A DNA stretch of 64,000 nucleotides from Aliivibrio sp. EL58 (GCF_900312675.1 NZ_OMPC01000009.1:434001-498000); one strand, 5' to 3'. Shown: positions 28,939 through 37,367, counted from the stretch's first letter. Numbers and translations are program-made. The notes: a model not told the origin generated them from the letters alone.

Positions 28939-29133
28939 ATGGAACTATTACATGAAGAAAAAATATGTTGCCCTTATTGCAATGAAGTGATTGTAATTGT
29001 CGTTGGCTCTGAAGATCTTGACCAAGAATATATTGAAGATTGCAGCGTTTGTTGCCAACCGATTAGAGTTCAGGTTACCACCAACATCAATGATGAATTA
29101 ATGGTGATTACCTATAATGAAAATGATGCCTAA
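28939..29133 (+). CDS. CPXCG motif cysteine-rich protein
   Basis: This 64-residue acidic protein has two CxxC pairs (CPYC and CSVCCQPI). It matches the small CPXCG family, which is probably a zinc ribbon; the partner is unknown. AAGGGAGATGGA gives a good RBS. The gene is alone on the + strand after the fdh terminator. This is conserved chromosomal material rather than cassette cargo. Confidence 0.85.
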   Translation: MELLHEEKICCPYCNEVIVIVVGSEDLDQEYIEDCSVCCQPIRVQVTTNINDELMVITYNENDA

Positions 29134-29302
29134 TCGGTCATACTTAGATGTGATGTCTTGGTATTTTTTCGAATAAAGAATAGTCGAACTCTTTACTAAA
29201 ATAGATATGCGTTACCATTTTAATAATCCAGTAAAAATTCTCTTGATCTAAACTTAGCTTGAGGTTTTATGCTTATCCCAAATAAAAAGAAGGGGATAAG
29301 CT

Positions 29303-29452
29303 ATGCAAAATAACTACATAAAAGAATTAGCAATTAAGAGTTATCAGGAAGAGATAACCAGAGAATATATCAATTCAAGAAAGCGTACATTTCATTATCC
29401 AAGCTTTGTTTCTGGGCTAATTGCAGCGGTGTTTCTGGTTGGTTTTTTTTGA
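29303..29452 (+). CDS. Small single-helix membrane protein, 49 aa
   Basis: A short frame opens with ATG after AAGAAGGGG at 7-nt spacing. It encodes a charged N-terminal half (MQNNYIKELAIKSYQEE) and a C-terminal hydrophobic helix (FVSGLIAAVFLVGFF). No family is recognised. The strong RBS and clean topology make it a likely real gene in an otherwise empty 388-bp gap. Confidence 0.55.
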   Translation: MQNNYIKELAIKSYQEEITREYINSRKRTFHYPSFVSGLIAAVFLVGFF

Positions 29453-29521
29453 TTTAAACGAAAAATGGTATTTGAAAAATCACATGGAAGAACGTAATCA
29501 ATATTTATATAAGGGAAGTAA

Positions 29522-29929
29522 ATGAATTTTAATCAAGTTACGTTGGCGGTTCATGACATAAATTTGGCTGTCGATTTCTATAAAGCTCTTGGATTAACTC
29601 AAATTGTTGGTAATGAACACTACGCCCGTTTTTCGTTTCCTGATGGTGATGCAACATTCTCTATTTATCTAGATACTGATAAAAAGGGGCTCGATTGTCG
29701 AGGTGTGATTTACTTTGAGCATGAAGAACTCGAACAATTGGTAGAGTCGCTAAAAAGTAAAGATATAGTCTTTTCTCAAGAACTGATAATGCAATCTTAC
29801 CTATGGAAAGAAGCGGCATTAAGTGATCCTTCAGGAAACAAAATAAAATTATATTGGGCTGGTGAAAATCGTTTGAACCCACCTTGGAAACTGAAGAGCG
29901 TAGCTAATAAGGGGGATACTTTAACTTAG
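29522..29929 (+). CDS. VOC (glyoxalase/bleomycin resistance) family protein
   Basis: The 135-residue protein has a beta-alpha-beta-beta-beta start (FNQVTLAVHDINLAVDFYKALGL) and the C-terminal half-module ending in SDPSGNKIKLYW. This is the vicinal-oxygen-chelate fold. Metal-ligand His/Glu positions are only partly kept, so it may bind rather than convert a ligand. GGGAAGTAA precedes the ATG. It lies just left of the cassette array and could itself be a former cassette gene; no attC follows it. Confidence 0.82.
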   Translation: MNFNQVTLAVHDINLAVDFYKALGLTQIVGNEHYARFSFPDGDATFSIYLDTDKKGLDCRGVIYFEHEELEQLVESLKSKDIVFSQELIMQSYLWKEAALSDPSGNKIKLYWAGENRLNPPWKLKSVANKGDTLT

Positions 29930-29960
29930 CAAAAGCCAAATCAATACCATTCAATCTATT

Positions 29961-30060
29961 ACTAATATTATCAATAGCTTGAATCATTAAAAAATACGAG
30001 TTTAAAAGCAAAATGAAAAGAAATAGAATGAAATCCACTTATGAAAGGGTATGATGTACG
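29961..30060. repeat. 100-bp diverged repeat, copy 1
   Basis: This stretch matches 43663-43762 over the same length, with exact blocks TAATATTATCAATA and GTATGATGTACG at its ends. It precedes the first 175-bp attC-like repeat, just as copy 2 precedes the second one. Confidence 0.65.
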
Positions 30061-30169
30061 AATGAAAAACATACATCGTCATTAATTTTTAACGACAAGA
30101 TTCGAAATCAATAAGTTCGTTGAGGATTTTGGGTGTATGTATAAGGGTTATATTGGCAAAAGGTGAATT

Positions 30170-30709
30170 ATGTTTACAGTGGAAATTGATAGTGAATTGA
30201 AATTGGCACTTATTGAGCCATCTTTTGCGAAAAAATATTTTGATATCGTGTCAAAGGAAGAAGCTTATTTATCTCAATGGCTAGCTTGGCCACCACATGC
30301 AAAATCAGAGGATTTCTTTCTACGCTTTGTGCGTAAATCGTTACTTGATTATGCGGAAGGCAAAGGAATGGTTTGCGGCATGATTTACCAAGGTGAATTA
30401 GTCGGTAATGTCAGCTTCAACACGATTAATCATAATTTAAAAATGGCTGAGATTGGCTATTGGCTTAGTGAGTCTTATCAAGGTAAGGGCATTATTACTC
30501 GTGCTGTGTCTAAGTTAATCGAGATTGCATTCACAGATTTACAGCTTGAGAAAATTCAAATAGCAGCAGGCGAGAACAACCTACCAAGCCGTAAAGTTTG
30601 TGAGCGTTTAGGAATGACATTAGAAGGCATTATTTCTAATCGCGAAAATCTGAATGGTCGTATTATTAATCATGCTATTTATGGTTTATCAAAGCACCCT
30701 GTGAGCTAA
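30170..30709 (+). CDS. GNAT family N-acetyltransferase (RimL-like), first cassette gene
   Basis: This 179-residue acetyltransferase has the motif-A strand-loop AEIGYWLSESYQGKGIITRA and the later NLPSRKVCERLGMTLEG. These are typical of RimL/YdaF enzymes acting on protein N-termini or small amines. AAAAGGTGA precedes the ATG. Its stop codon TAA is the first part of a 175-bp attC-like element (CTAACC), the usual arrangement for an integron cassette. The corresponding interval in the second copy of the repeat holds only 28 bp. Confidence 0.85.
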   Translation: MFTVEIDSELKLALIEPSFAKKYFDIVSKEEAYLSQWLAWPPHAKSEDFFLRFVRKSLLDYAEGKGMVCGMIYQGELVGNVSFNTINHNLKMAEIGYWLSESYQGKGIITRAVSKLIEIAFTDLQLEKIQIAAGENNLPSRKVCERLGMTLEGIISNRENLNGRIINHAIYGLSKHPVS

Positions 30710-30880
30710 CCGCATAAAGCGACACGTTGTCGTATAGGATGAATGTAGCGAACAATATCGATTAGTTTATGATATTGATTTATTTGAGTTTTAGATAAAG
30801 GCTAGATGCTTTAATAGAATAATTAGGGACAAATGTTGTAGTGAACTATAAGACATTTTGTCGTAGAGAGAGCGTTAGCC
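30706..30880 (+). repeat. attC-like recombination site, 175-bp class, copy 1
   Basis: It starts CTAACCGC, overlapping the acetyltransferase stop, and ends GAGCGTTAGCC. The inner arms CGACACGTTGTCG and TGTCGTAG are complementary, as in an attC hairpin. It is the same length as and clearly related to 43791-43965. It is longer than usual attC sites, so its recombination function is inferred from its ends and position. Confidence 0.65.
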
Positions 30881-30903
30881 ATTTTAAAAATCACGAGGAA
30901 ATA

Positions 30904-31590
30904 ATGACTTTTGTAGTAAATATTTTGAACAAAGATTTTTCATTGATTGCTTCTGATAAGCGAGCCAATACAACTGGACCGACAACAATCAAGATGGGAA
31001 ATATCACTATTAATGCTGAAAACGGCGCAACAATTGACGGCTACAAGAAAATATATACGAATGAGTCTAATTCATTTGCTGCTGGTATAGCTGGTGTTAC
31101 CGATAGTCATTCCTACGCGAAAATATTAGAATCTACAGCGGATATTAATTTAGCATTACGCAATATTCGAGAGCATATGGAGTCTTTTTTAGATGTAAAT
31201 AATCGAGAAAAGTTACTAGAAATGAACTCTCTTACTGAGAATCAAGGCGTTATCACTTTTTTTGATGGTAAGACAGATACATACTTTTCTAATTTTTACT
31301 TGTTCAGTGAAATTCATAATTATACTCGTTTATTTGCTCGCTCTGAAGAGGGCACTAGACTCATTCATATTGGCTCAGGAAGTTCTCATTTTGAGAGTAT
31401 TTTTAGCACTGAAGAAGTTAATTCATTTATTGAAAGTATTTCTGGTACAACAGATATCGAAAGGGTTCTGCTTTGGTTAAACGAAGTGTTTGGTAAAGTG
31501 AGTGACGCTGATGATAGTGTAAGTAGTGAATTTGTTGCGTATGTTTCTACTAGAGAAATCCCTGAGTTCATCGAAGTAACAAATAGCTAA
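30904..31590 (+). CDS. Proteasome-like (Ntn-hydrolase fold) cassette protein, 228 aa
   Basis: The first 90 residues resemble a proteasome/HslV beta-subunit pattern. A beta strand with the Asp (FSLIASDKRANTTGP) precedes KKIYTNESNSFAAGIAGVTDSHSY, which recalls the conserved Lys and the GxxxD segment. The expected N-terminal Thr/Ser nucleophile is not obvious near residue 2, so a processed or non-catalytic form is possible. CACGAGGAAATA supports the ATG at 30904 over an in-frame GTG at 30841. The gene starts 24 bp after an attC-like site. The family call is tentative. Confidence 0.5.
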   Translation: MTFVVNILNKDFSLIASDKRANTTGPTTIKMGNITINAENGATIDGYKKIYTNESNSFAAGIAGVTDSHSYAKILESTADINLALRNIREHMESFLDVNNREKLLEMNSLTENQGVITFFDGKTDTYFSNFYLFSEIHNYTRLFARSEEGTRLIHIGSGSSHFESIFSTEEVNSFIESISGTTDIERVLLWLNEVFGKVSDADDSVSSEFVAYVSTREIPEFIEVTNS

Positions 31591-31612
31591 CAAAACATTT
31601 AAGAGTGATAGT
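31586..31612 (+). repeat. Truncated attC (left half only)
   Basis: The sequence GCTAACAAAACATTTAAGAG directly at the stop codon matches the R''-L'' end of the VCR-like attC sites in this array, but the rest of the site is missing. A deletion has fused this cassette to the next one. Confidence 0.65.
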
Positions 31613-31620
31613 AGGTAAAG

Positions 31621-32073
31621 ATGCTATCAATCAAAGCATTGAGAGTTGTATCTCCCAGTATTTGCGACTGTTGTACGTCAGGAATAAGTCATTACAGTCA
31701 TGTAATGGTAACTAAGGTTAAATCGACTCAAAGCTCTTGGAATTTAAATGGTGTCGGTGAACTTAGAGGTGTTACGGCAACATGTCCTTACTGTGCTGCT
31801 ATGTACGAAGCCGTCGAGCGTGTTGTTCCTATCCATGTGAAGACATTAAACTGCCCAAAATGCAAAGAGAAAGATACTCTCGAACTGACGGTTAATGACA
31901 TAAATCATACGTCTTTACTTAGTAAAAGCGGTGATCTTTAGTTTGAATTTCAAGCAGAGCTTCGATGTACTAAGTGCCAAGAGAAAAAATCATTCAGCCA
32001 AAAAATTTGGGATATCCTGAGTGCGTCTGAAGTGGAAATTACTTTAACAGGTATCCGCATAAAACGAGCCTAA
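31621..32073 (+). pseudogene. Zinc-ribbon cassette gene interrupted by an in-frame TAG
   Basis: The frame from ATG 31621 runs to TAG at 31939-31941 (106 codons). It continues in the same frame without another stop to TAA at 32071, which is the start of an attC. The full product would have 150 residues. The first part has three Cys pairs (CDCC, CPYC, CPKC) and the second part a fourth, CTKC, so the zinc-binding set is only complete across the stop. It is therefore read as a nonsense mutation, not a designed end. Function is unknown. No RBS better than GTAGGTAAAG is present. Confidence 0.7.
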
Positions 32074-32195
32074 CAAAGCGTTCAAGACGGATTCACAACG
32101 CTTGGCGGTTTCAGTTCCAGTCAGGTTTAGTGTTTAAGGTACAATGATTTAGGTTTGGTGGTTGGCGTTGTTCACCACTTAACGCGGCGTTAATT
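32068..32195 (+). repeat. attC site (VCR-like class)
   Basis: The site runs from CCTAACAAAG to GGCGTTAATT and contains the inner pair ATTCACAACGC and GGCGTTGTTCACC. The upstream frame ends within its first bases. Confidence 0.85.
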
Positions 32196-32219
32196 GGCAG
32201 TTGAAATTGGTAGAAATCA

Positions 32220-33053
32220 ATGAAATTAAAAAAATTATTACAACACGATTTTATACAGGCTTTTGAAAGCTTGTTAGTTACTCTTTTTGAAAAAGAGTTA
32301 TTTATAGCGAGCCTAAGGAATTATTGTTCTCATGGGAACCCTTTGAGATTCCATAATTTTGCGTTTTCCATGCGTGAACTCGTATTGCACATAATTGCAA
32401 GGCGGGCGCCTATTGAAGAAGTTAAGGAGACTAACTGGTACGAAAAAGAGCATGAGAAGTTTGATGTTACTCGACGACAACAACTAAAATTTTGCGCTCA
32501 AGGATATTTGTCTGACCAGTTCTTTACAGAGGCTGATCTAGAAGACCTAAACTCAAATATCAAATTCTATTTAAAGAAGTTCAACTTCTTTAATAAGTAC
32601 ACGCACATAACCGAAAAACATTTAAAACCCAATCCTAAACAGTTCTATACAGACATGAAGTTTATTATTGAGTTTTCTCAAGAAGTTGTGGAACAACTTG
32701 AGTCATGGGATAGCATAGTCGTATCTGCGGTTGAAAATCGTTGCCATGAACAGATTTTCCAGTCGGTTATCAATAACTTCCCTGATGACTTAATGATTTT
32801 GGCAAACAATGTAATCATTGAAGAAATTCACCCAGAAGAACTGGATATAGTCGTTGTTAGTGATGAACATATTGAGGTTAGTGTGAATGGTACGGTTTAT
32901 GTTAGCCAAGAATATGGAAAAGGTGAAGATTTCACCGAAATGGCAAATAATTATCCGTTTACGATCTCTCTTGAAGTATCTGTTGATGACCCTAGTGATA
33001 TCACAGTTGACCCAAGTAGTATTGAAGTTGATACGTCAAGTTGGTTCGAGTAA
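32220..33053 (+). CDS. Cassette protein with a probable pPIWI-associating-nuclease-like N-terminal domain, 277 aa
   Basis: Residues 35-100 carry a pattern I associate with predicted nucleases linked to prokaryotic PIWI/defence systems. It reads HGNPLRFHNFAFSMRELV, ARRAPIEEV, NWYEKEHE, then TRRQQLKFCAQGYLSDQFF. The C-terminal part is rich in acidic and beta-forming residues (EVSVNGTVYVSQEYG) and may be a partner domain. The family name is from memory and needs a profile search. The gene fills one cassette, with attC sites on both sides and the start 25 bp inside. Confidence 0.5.
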   Translation: MKLKKLLQHDFIQAFESLLVTLFEKELFIASLRNYCSHGNPLRFHNFAFSMRELVLHIIARRAPIEEVKETNWYEKEHEKFDVTRRQQLKFCAQGYLSDQFFTEADLEDLNSNIKFYLKKFNFFNKYTHITEKHLKPNPKQFYTDMKFIIEFSQEVVEQLESWDSIVVSAVENRCHEQIFQSVINNFPDDLMILANNVIIEEIHPEELDIVVVSDEHIEVSVNGTVYVSQEYGKGEDFTEMANNYPFTISLEVSVDDPSDITVDPSSIEVDTSSWFE

Positions 33054-33056
33054 AGC

Positions 33057-33185
33057 CACTTAACAAAGTATTTAAGAGTGATTCCCAACGCTTGGCATTT
33101 TTCATTCCATCGTTGGGTTTAGTGTTTACGGTGGTAAGGTTGAGTTTCGTGGTAGTGTTGCTCACACCTTAATGCGGCGTTATAA
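33057..33185 (+). repeat. attC site (VCR-like class)
   Basis: It runs from CTTAACAAAG to GCGTTATAA and has the internal GATTCCCAACGC and GTGTTGCTCACACC pairs of the class. Confidence 0.88.
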
Positions 33186-33197
33186 ATAAGGACAAGT

Positions 33198-34103
33198 ATG
33201 GGAAATCCGGACATAGATAAAAAACAAGAAGAGAATAGTAAAAACGTAGAAGAAGTTACTATTGACTCCAACGAGTATAAAACTTTACTAGAAACTCAGC
33301 TTTGGGAAAGAACTAAACAGCGTGTTTGGACACTAATAGGTGCAATTCTTATTATAGTTTCTATATTAGGCTACCTTGGTTTAAATACTTATATTGATGC
33401 AAAAATTGCAAAGCAAACGGAAAAGGCACAAGAGTCTTTTAAAAAGGAAACTGAACGTACATTGTTTTACTCAAAAAGTCTTGCTTTACTTAATGCTCAA
33501 TATACAGTCGCTCTAAGTGAGTTTCGCAAGGATATTGCTCATATACAAAATGTATCTGAGCAAAATCATAGAATGGCTTTTTTACTCTCTCAAGAGAAAG
33601 GGACACCTGTTTCATCACATGATGTATTGAGTATGAAACTACAATTATTATTAAGGCAATTAATTGTTCGTACTGATTTTACACCAATCATTGCACAAAA
33701 GATTGATCCAGTTAGTTTAATCGACGGAAATAAGCACTCTCCTTTCGGTGGAAGGAAAGATGTGATTATTGAAGTATACAAATCAAATGGTTCGTCATAC
33801 CAATTGTCTGCACATCCTATTTTAAATGGTAGTTTAGTTGGGTCGATTTTAGATATAAAGTATCGAATCGTTGTATTACATGCTCTCAGCAAGACTTACG
33901 GTGAGTTTGAGTCAGAGTTTCTAGGAGGTAGCCATAACCCTAGCGTACCATTCTATGGAGCCAGTGACTTTTATCAGCTTGAATTAGAAAAGCGCTATAA
34001 AAAGTATGCTATGTCCATAGCCGAAGGGTACTTGAGTAAATCAGAACTTACTGATTTTAAAGAACATTTTGACTTGTATAGTGCCAGTTATTTCGGGATC
34101 TAA
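33198..34103 (+). CDS. Membrane-anchored coiled-coil cassette protein, 301 aa
   Basis: I do not recognise this protein. An acidic N-terminal tail of about 40 residues precedes one membrane helix (VWTLIGAILIIVSILGYLGL, about 43-62). A charged coiled-coil-like region (IDAKIAKQTEKAQESFKKE) and a soluble C-terminal domain follow. The likely topology is N-in with the large domain outside the membrane. The gene occupies a single cassette, with AAGGACAAGT before the ATG. Confidence 0.65.
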   Translation: MGNPDIDKKQEENSKNVEEVTIDSNEYKTLLETQLWERTKQRVWTLIGAILIIVSILGYLGLNTYIDAKIAKQTEKAQESFKKETERTLFYSKSLALLNAQYTVALSEFRKDIAHIQNVSEQNHRMAFLLSQEKGTPVSSHDVLSMKLQLLLRQLIVRTDFTPIIAQKIDPVSLIDGNKHSPFGGRKDVIIEVYKSNGSSYQLSAHPILNGSLVGSILDIKYRIVVLHALSKTYGEFESEFLGGSHNPSVPFYGASDFYQLELEKRYKKYAMSIAEGYLSKSELTDFKEHFDLYSASYFGI

Positions 34104-34107
34104 TTAT

Positions 34108-34233
34108 TTATAACAATCTGTTTAAGAGTGATTCGCAACGCGTGGCATTTTTGCTATGCGTTGCGTTTAGTGTTTAAGGTGTTATGCGGGAGCTTCAGTA
34201 TTACGTTGCTCACACCTTAACAGGGCGTTAAGC
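34108..34233 (+). repeat. attC site (VCR-like class)
   Basis: It runs from TATAACAATCTG to GGCGTTAAGC, with CGCAACGCGTGGC and GCCACGC-like complementary arms. Confidence 0.9.
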
Positions 34234-34255
34234 ATTTCATAATAAAGGAGGATTA

Positions 34256-34798
34256 ATGAATCAATTCAAGTCGAATTTTCTTAAAAAAGTTAAGACGAAT
34301 GATAAGGATAGAGCATCTAAAAACTCAGTTCGTGCTGCATTATCAAGATGTAAAACATACAGTAGTGACAATCCAAGAGACCGCAAAAAATTTAGAGATG
34401 ATTTTCGTGAAATGGTTGTCAATCTTTCAAAGGAATACTCTACTTCAGTTTCTCAGTCAAAACATGAAATAAATATCGTAAATATAAGTAATGTATTGTC
34501 TCAAAAGCATGGGCATATCTTAGTTAACGGAAGATTAAGAATAGGTCAAGCTCAAAAGGCTCTCAATTTGTACCTAAAATATTTATGGTGCTTGGGGCGC
34601 TTGGAAATAACCCCACCGAATTGCCCAGTAGACAGCATTGTTCTCAATGGAGCCAATTTAAAAGGTTGCTTATGGACACATCTTGATTGTATCGAAACGT
34701 ACAACTCGTGGTGTTTGAGCATATCTAAACATGCGAAAGTTAATGGTTTTGCTAGTGCTCAAGAGTGGGAACTTCAAACGTGGAACGCAAATGCCTAA
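34256..34798 (+). CDS. Hypothetical cassette protein, 180 aa
   Basis: The function is not recognised. The N-terminal 65 residues are strongly basic (KSNFLKKVKTNDKDRASKNS, then NPRDRKKFRDDF), as in a nucleic-acid-binding protein. A central HILVNGRLRIGQAQKALNLYLK segment follows, and Cys/Trp are frequent in the last 60 residues (NLKGCLWTHLDCIETYNSWC). AAAGGAGGATTA is a very strong RBS for the ATG. It fills one cassette; its stop overlaps the following attC. Confidence 0.65.
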   Translation: MNQFKSNFLKKVKTNDKDRASKNSVRAALSRCKTYSSDNPRDRKKFRDDFREMVVNLSKEYSTSVSQSKHEINIVNISNVLSQKHGHILVNGRLRIGQAQKALNLYLKYLWCLGRLEITPPNCPVDSIVLNGANLKGCLWTHLDCIETYNSWCLSISKHAKVNGFASAQEWELQTWNANA

Positions 34799-34919
34799 CA
34801 AACTGTTTAAGAGTGATTCGCAACGCCTGGCGTTTTTGCTATGCGTTGGTTTAAGTGATTAATGTGGTATGCGGCGGCTTCGGTATTGCGTTGGCTTCCC
34901 ACTTAACAGGGCGTTAGCT
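34793..34919 (+). repeat. attC site (VCR-like class)
   Basis: It runs from GCCTAACAAACTG to GGCGTTAGCT, has the class arms, and overlaps the stop codon of the preceding gene. Confidence 0.9.
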
Positions 34920-34978
34920 ATAAGAGCCTATACCTTGGTTCTGAAAGATGTCACCTATAAATTGAATAAAGATAGATT

Positions 34979-35665
34979 ATGACTATTGAAAAATTAGAAC
35001 TACCAGATTGGACTTTAGGTCTTGAAAAATTATCCAAAATACCAGGTACTCCTGAATCTGTTGCATTGTCAATTTGTGAAACTATAAAGTTAATGTTGGT
35101 GATTTTACCCATTTTTGGAATGGTGATCATTCTTGGTGATTTTAATGGAAAATCCTATGAATTAGTCGGTGCTCTGATGGGGGAACACTTTGGTAAATAT
35201 AGTTTAATGACATCGGCAATAAGTGTTGCTGTATATAATGGAATATATTTAGTTGTACCATTTCAGCGAACAAAAATTATTGCTTTAGTCGATTCTGCCA
35301 GATGCCTCTCTCAGTCAATAACAATTGGTTTTGGCATCATACTTTTAATAACATATATATTTATCTTTTCCTTTAGTTTGGTTGGAGATGTAAAAACTGA
35401 GCCAGTTATTTGGGTTGTTCCTTTTTTATTGTCGCTACTTACCCCTTGTGTTAACTGGGTTTGTATACTGGTCAAGTATCAGTGCCCTCGTGCTGTAAGT
35501 ATGATTGTTGGGGTGATTATTTTACCTATTGTTATGTTAATAATTAATTTTGCATATGAGATTGGTTTTCATGGTAGGTTATTGATTAATGGACAATACA
35601 TAAGCGTGCAAAGCGTGCAAAGCGTTCTTAAGTGGTACCAATCATTTAATTTTTTTGGTAGCTAA
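34979..35665 (+). CDS. Polytopic membrane cassette protein, 228 aa
   Basis: This unrecognised inner-membrane protein has about four to five helices. They are ICETIKLMLVILPIFGMVII, a segment near residue 75, ITIGFGIILLITYIFIFSF, VPFLLSLLTPCVNWVCIL and VSMIVGVIILPIVMLII. The N-terminal 30 residues are soluble. No transporter motif is visible. A good RBS is lacking near the ATG, so expression may be low. The cassette ends in an attC of a different family from its neighbours. Confidence 0.65.
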   Translation: MTIEKLELPDWTLGLEKLSKIPGTPESVALSICETIKLMLVILPIFGMVIILGDFNGKSYELVGALMGEHFGKYSLMTSAISVAVYNGIYLVVPFQRTKIIALVDSARCLSQSITIGFGIILLITYIFIFSFSLVGDVKTEPVIWVVPFLLSLLTPCVNWVCILVKYQCPRAVSMIVGVIILPIVMLIINFAYEIGFHGRLLINGQYISVQSVQSVLKWYQSFNFFGS

Positions 35666-35752
35666 CAAGTTGCTTGAACGGAAAAAATAACAGTTGGCCA
35701 TCGCTTCGCGATTATATCCAACTCTTCTTTTCCGCTTAGCAAGGCGTTATAA
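35661..35752 (+). repeat. attC site of a heterologous class
   Basis: It runs from GCTAACAAGTTGCTTGAACGG to GCAAGGCGTTATAA. The arms ACGGAAAAAATAACAGTTGG and CCAACTCTTCTTTTCCG are complementary around ATCGCTTCGCGAT. Length and sequence differ from the VCR-like sites of the array. Confidence 0.85.
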
Positions 35753-35768
35753 TTTTTAAGGGAACAAT

Positions 35769-36299
35769 ATGATTAATAGCTCAAAGTTGAAATCTATAGC
35801 ATTTACGACAACGAGACTTGAGGTTGAAAGTGTTGACTCTTATTTGGCGTCAGGGTTGCTGAAATCACAGTTATTGTCTGAAATTGTTAACTTACTTTCT
35901 CCCTCAGTTGTTGAATCATTACCTCCATATTTTCATGATATTAATACTGAATCGGATGCTGAAGTCTGGCTTTTTAAAATGGTATCAGAAAGCCATTTGT
36001 TTTCAGTTAAACGTAAAGGTTTTGCCCCGATTATTGGTTTCGTTTTCCTTTATGAATCAGATAATGCTACAGCTCATTTAGGTTATCTATTAGCTGAATC
36101 TAGTTGGCATCAAGGTTACGGTAGTGAGTTATTGTTTGGTTTGCTCAAAAGTTGCCGTGATAACCAATTAGTAGAAAAACTTATTGGTGGCGTAGATATT
36201 GGAAATGTAGTTTCAGCAAAGTTACTTGAAAAAGTTGGTTTTGTTGCAACTCAAGAGAGTGGCAATGGCGTCATTTTCTACGAATGTGTGTTGTCTTAA
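35769..36299 (+). CDS. GNAT family N-acetyltransferase cassette protein
   Basis: The 176-residue RimJ/RimL-type enzyme has the motif-A segment AHLGYLLAESSWHQGYGSELL and NVVSAKLLEKVGF near the C-terminus. The pyrophosphate loop reads HQGYGS, within the Q-x-x-G-x-G pattern. AAGGGAACAAT precedes the ATG. It comes 17 bp after the heterologous attC and ends at a shortened attC, so it is single-cassette cargo. The substrate is unknown. Confidence 0.82.
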   Translation: MINSSKLKSIAFTTTRLEVESVDSYLASGLLKSQLLSEIVNLLSPSVVESLPPYFHDINTESDAEVWLFKMVSESHLFSVKRKGFAPIIGFVFLYESDNATAHLGYLLAESSWHQGYGSELLFGLLKSCRDNQLVEKLIGGVDIGNVVSAKLLEKVGFVATQESGNGVIFYECVLS

Positions 36300-36307
36300 C
36301 CACAAAT

Positions 36308-36391
36308 TATAACCAATGCGTTAAGACAGATTTCCAACGCATGGCTTTTTTCATTCTATCGTTGGGTTTTGTGTTTAAGGTGGCGTTAGCT
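36308..36391 (+). repeat. Shortened attC site (VCR-like class)
   Basis: The left half (TATAACCAATGCGTTAAGAC, CCAACGCATGGC) and the loop part (GTTGGGTTTTGTGTTTAAGG) are present. The right half is deleted, and the R' end GGCGTTAGCT joins directly. Confidence 0.75.
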
Positions 36392-36424
36392 GCTTTGAGG
36401 TCAACAATTAGTAAGGTGTCTTAA

Positions 36425-37306
36425 ATGAGAATCTTGGTAACAGGCTCTGCGGGTAGAGTTGGGCGTGCAATCTATATTAAATTAATGCGAACACATGACG
36501 TAGTAGGCATTGATAAAACGCCTTGCTCAACAGCTGATTACGTTGGTGATATTCGTGATAGTGCTATGATGGATGGGGTTCTTGAAAATATCGATGTCAT
36601 CATTCATACAGCGGCTCTTCATGCCCCTCATGTTGGATTAGTACCTGATTCAGAGTTTCAATCTATCAACGTAGATGCGACTGAAAAACTGGCTTTAGCT
36701 GGTGTAAAAGCAGGTGTTAAGCACTTTATTTTTACCAGTACAACTGCGTTATATGGTTATGCTTCGACGCCTAAAAGTATTGCAGGTTGGGTTGATGAGG
36801 AAGTTATCCCGCAACCTAAGTCGATTTATCATAAAAGTAAAATTGCGGCTGAGACTAAGCTAGAAGAAATTTCAAATCTGTTTCAGCTTCCAGTGACTGT
36901 GCTCCAAATGTCGAGATGCTTTCCTGAGCCTGCGGATTTAATGGCAGTATTTCGTTTGACCCGTGGTATTGATGCTCGCGATGTAGCAAATGCTCATTTA
37001 TGTGCTGTGGAAAAACGGCTAAGCGGTTTTAATCGTTTTATAATCTCAGGGGCAACACCTTGTCATATTTCTGATTGCGAAGCTCTATATACTGATGCCG
37101 AAGCTGTCATCAAGCGTAGGTGCCCAGAAATCGCGTTAGCATTTAAACAAAGAAATTGGCAGTTACCTCAAAGTTTAGATCGCGTATATGATTCATCGTC
37201 CGCACGTGAGAAATTAGGTTGGTTACCTATACATGGTTTTGAAAGTGTTTTGGAAATGCTAGATACTGAAACAGCTGAAGTATTACCAATTTTGAAACGC
37301 AGCTAA
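36425..37306 (+). CDS. NAD-dependent epimerase/dehydratase (extended SDR) cassette protein
   Basis: The 293-residue protein has a Rossmann nucleotide-binding motif TGSAGRVG at residues 7-14 and the acidic residue at the end of strand 2 (VGIDK). The catalytic set Ser/Thr (TSTTALYG) and YxxxK (YHKSK, about 140-144) is present. The C-terminus reads SSAREKLGWLP, typical of sugar-nucleotide epimerases. The sugar or other substrate is unknown. It follows a shortened attC by 33 bp; only the first bases of an attC remain after the stop. Confidence 0.85.
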   Translation: MRILVTGSAGRVGRAIYIKLMRTHDVVGIDKTPCSTADYVGDIRDSAMMDGVLENIDVIIHTAALHAPHVGLVPDSEFQSINVDATEKLALAGVKAGVKHFIFTSTTALYGYASTPKSIAGWVDEEVIPQPKSIYHKSKIAAETKLEEISNLFQLPVTVLQMSRCFPEPADLMAVFRLTRGIDARDVANAHLCAVEKRLSGFNRFIISGATPCHISDCEALYTDAEAVIKRRCPEIALAFKQRNWQLPQSLDRVYDSSSAREKLGWLPIHGFESVLEMLDTETAEVLPILKRS

Positions 37307-37345
37307 CAAACGACTATGGTGTCAATAACTCAGTTTTGGATTTTC

Positions 37346-37367
37346 CCCTCAAGCTGAGGCTTTTTTA
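37346..37367 (+). terminator. Short hairpin terminator after the SDR gene
   Basis: CCTCA and TGAGG flank AGC and are followed by GCTTTTTTA. It would insulate the minus-strand toxin-antitoxin module from upstream cassette transcription. Confidence 0.7.
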
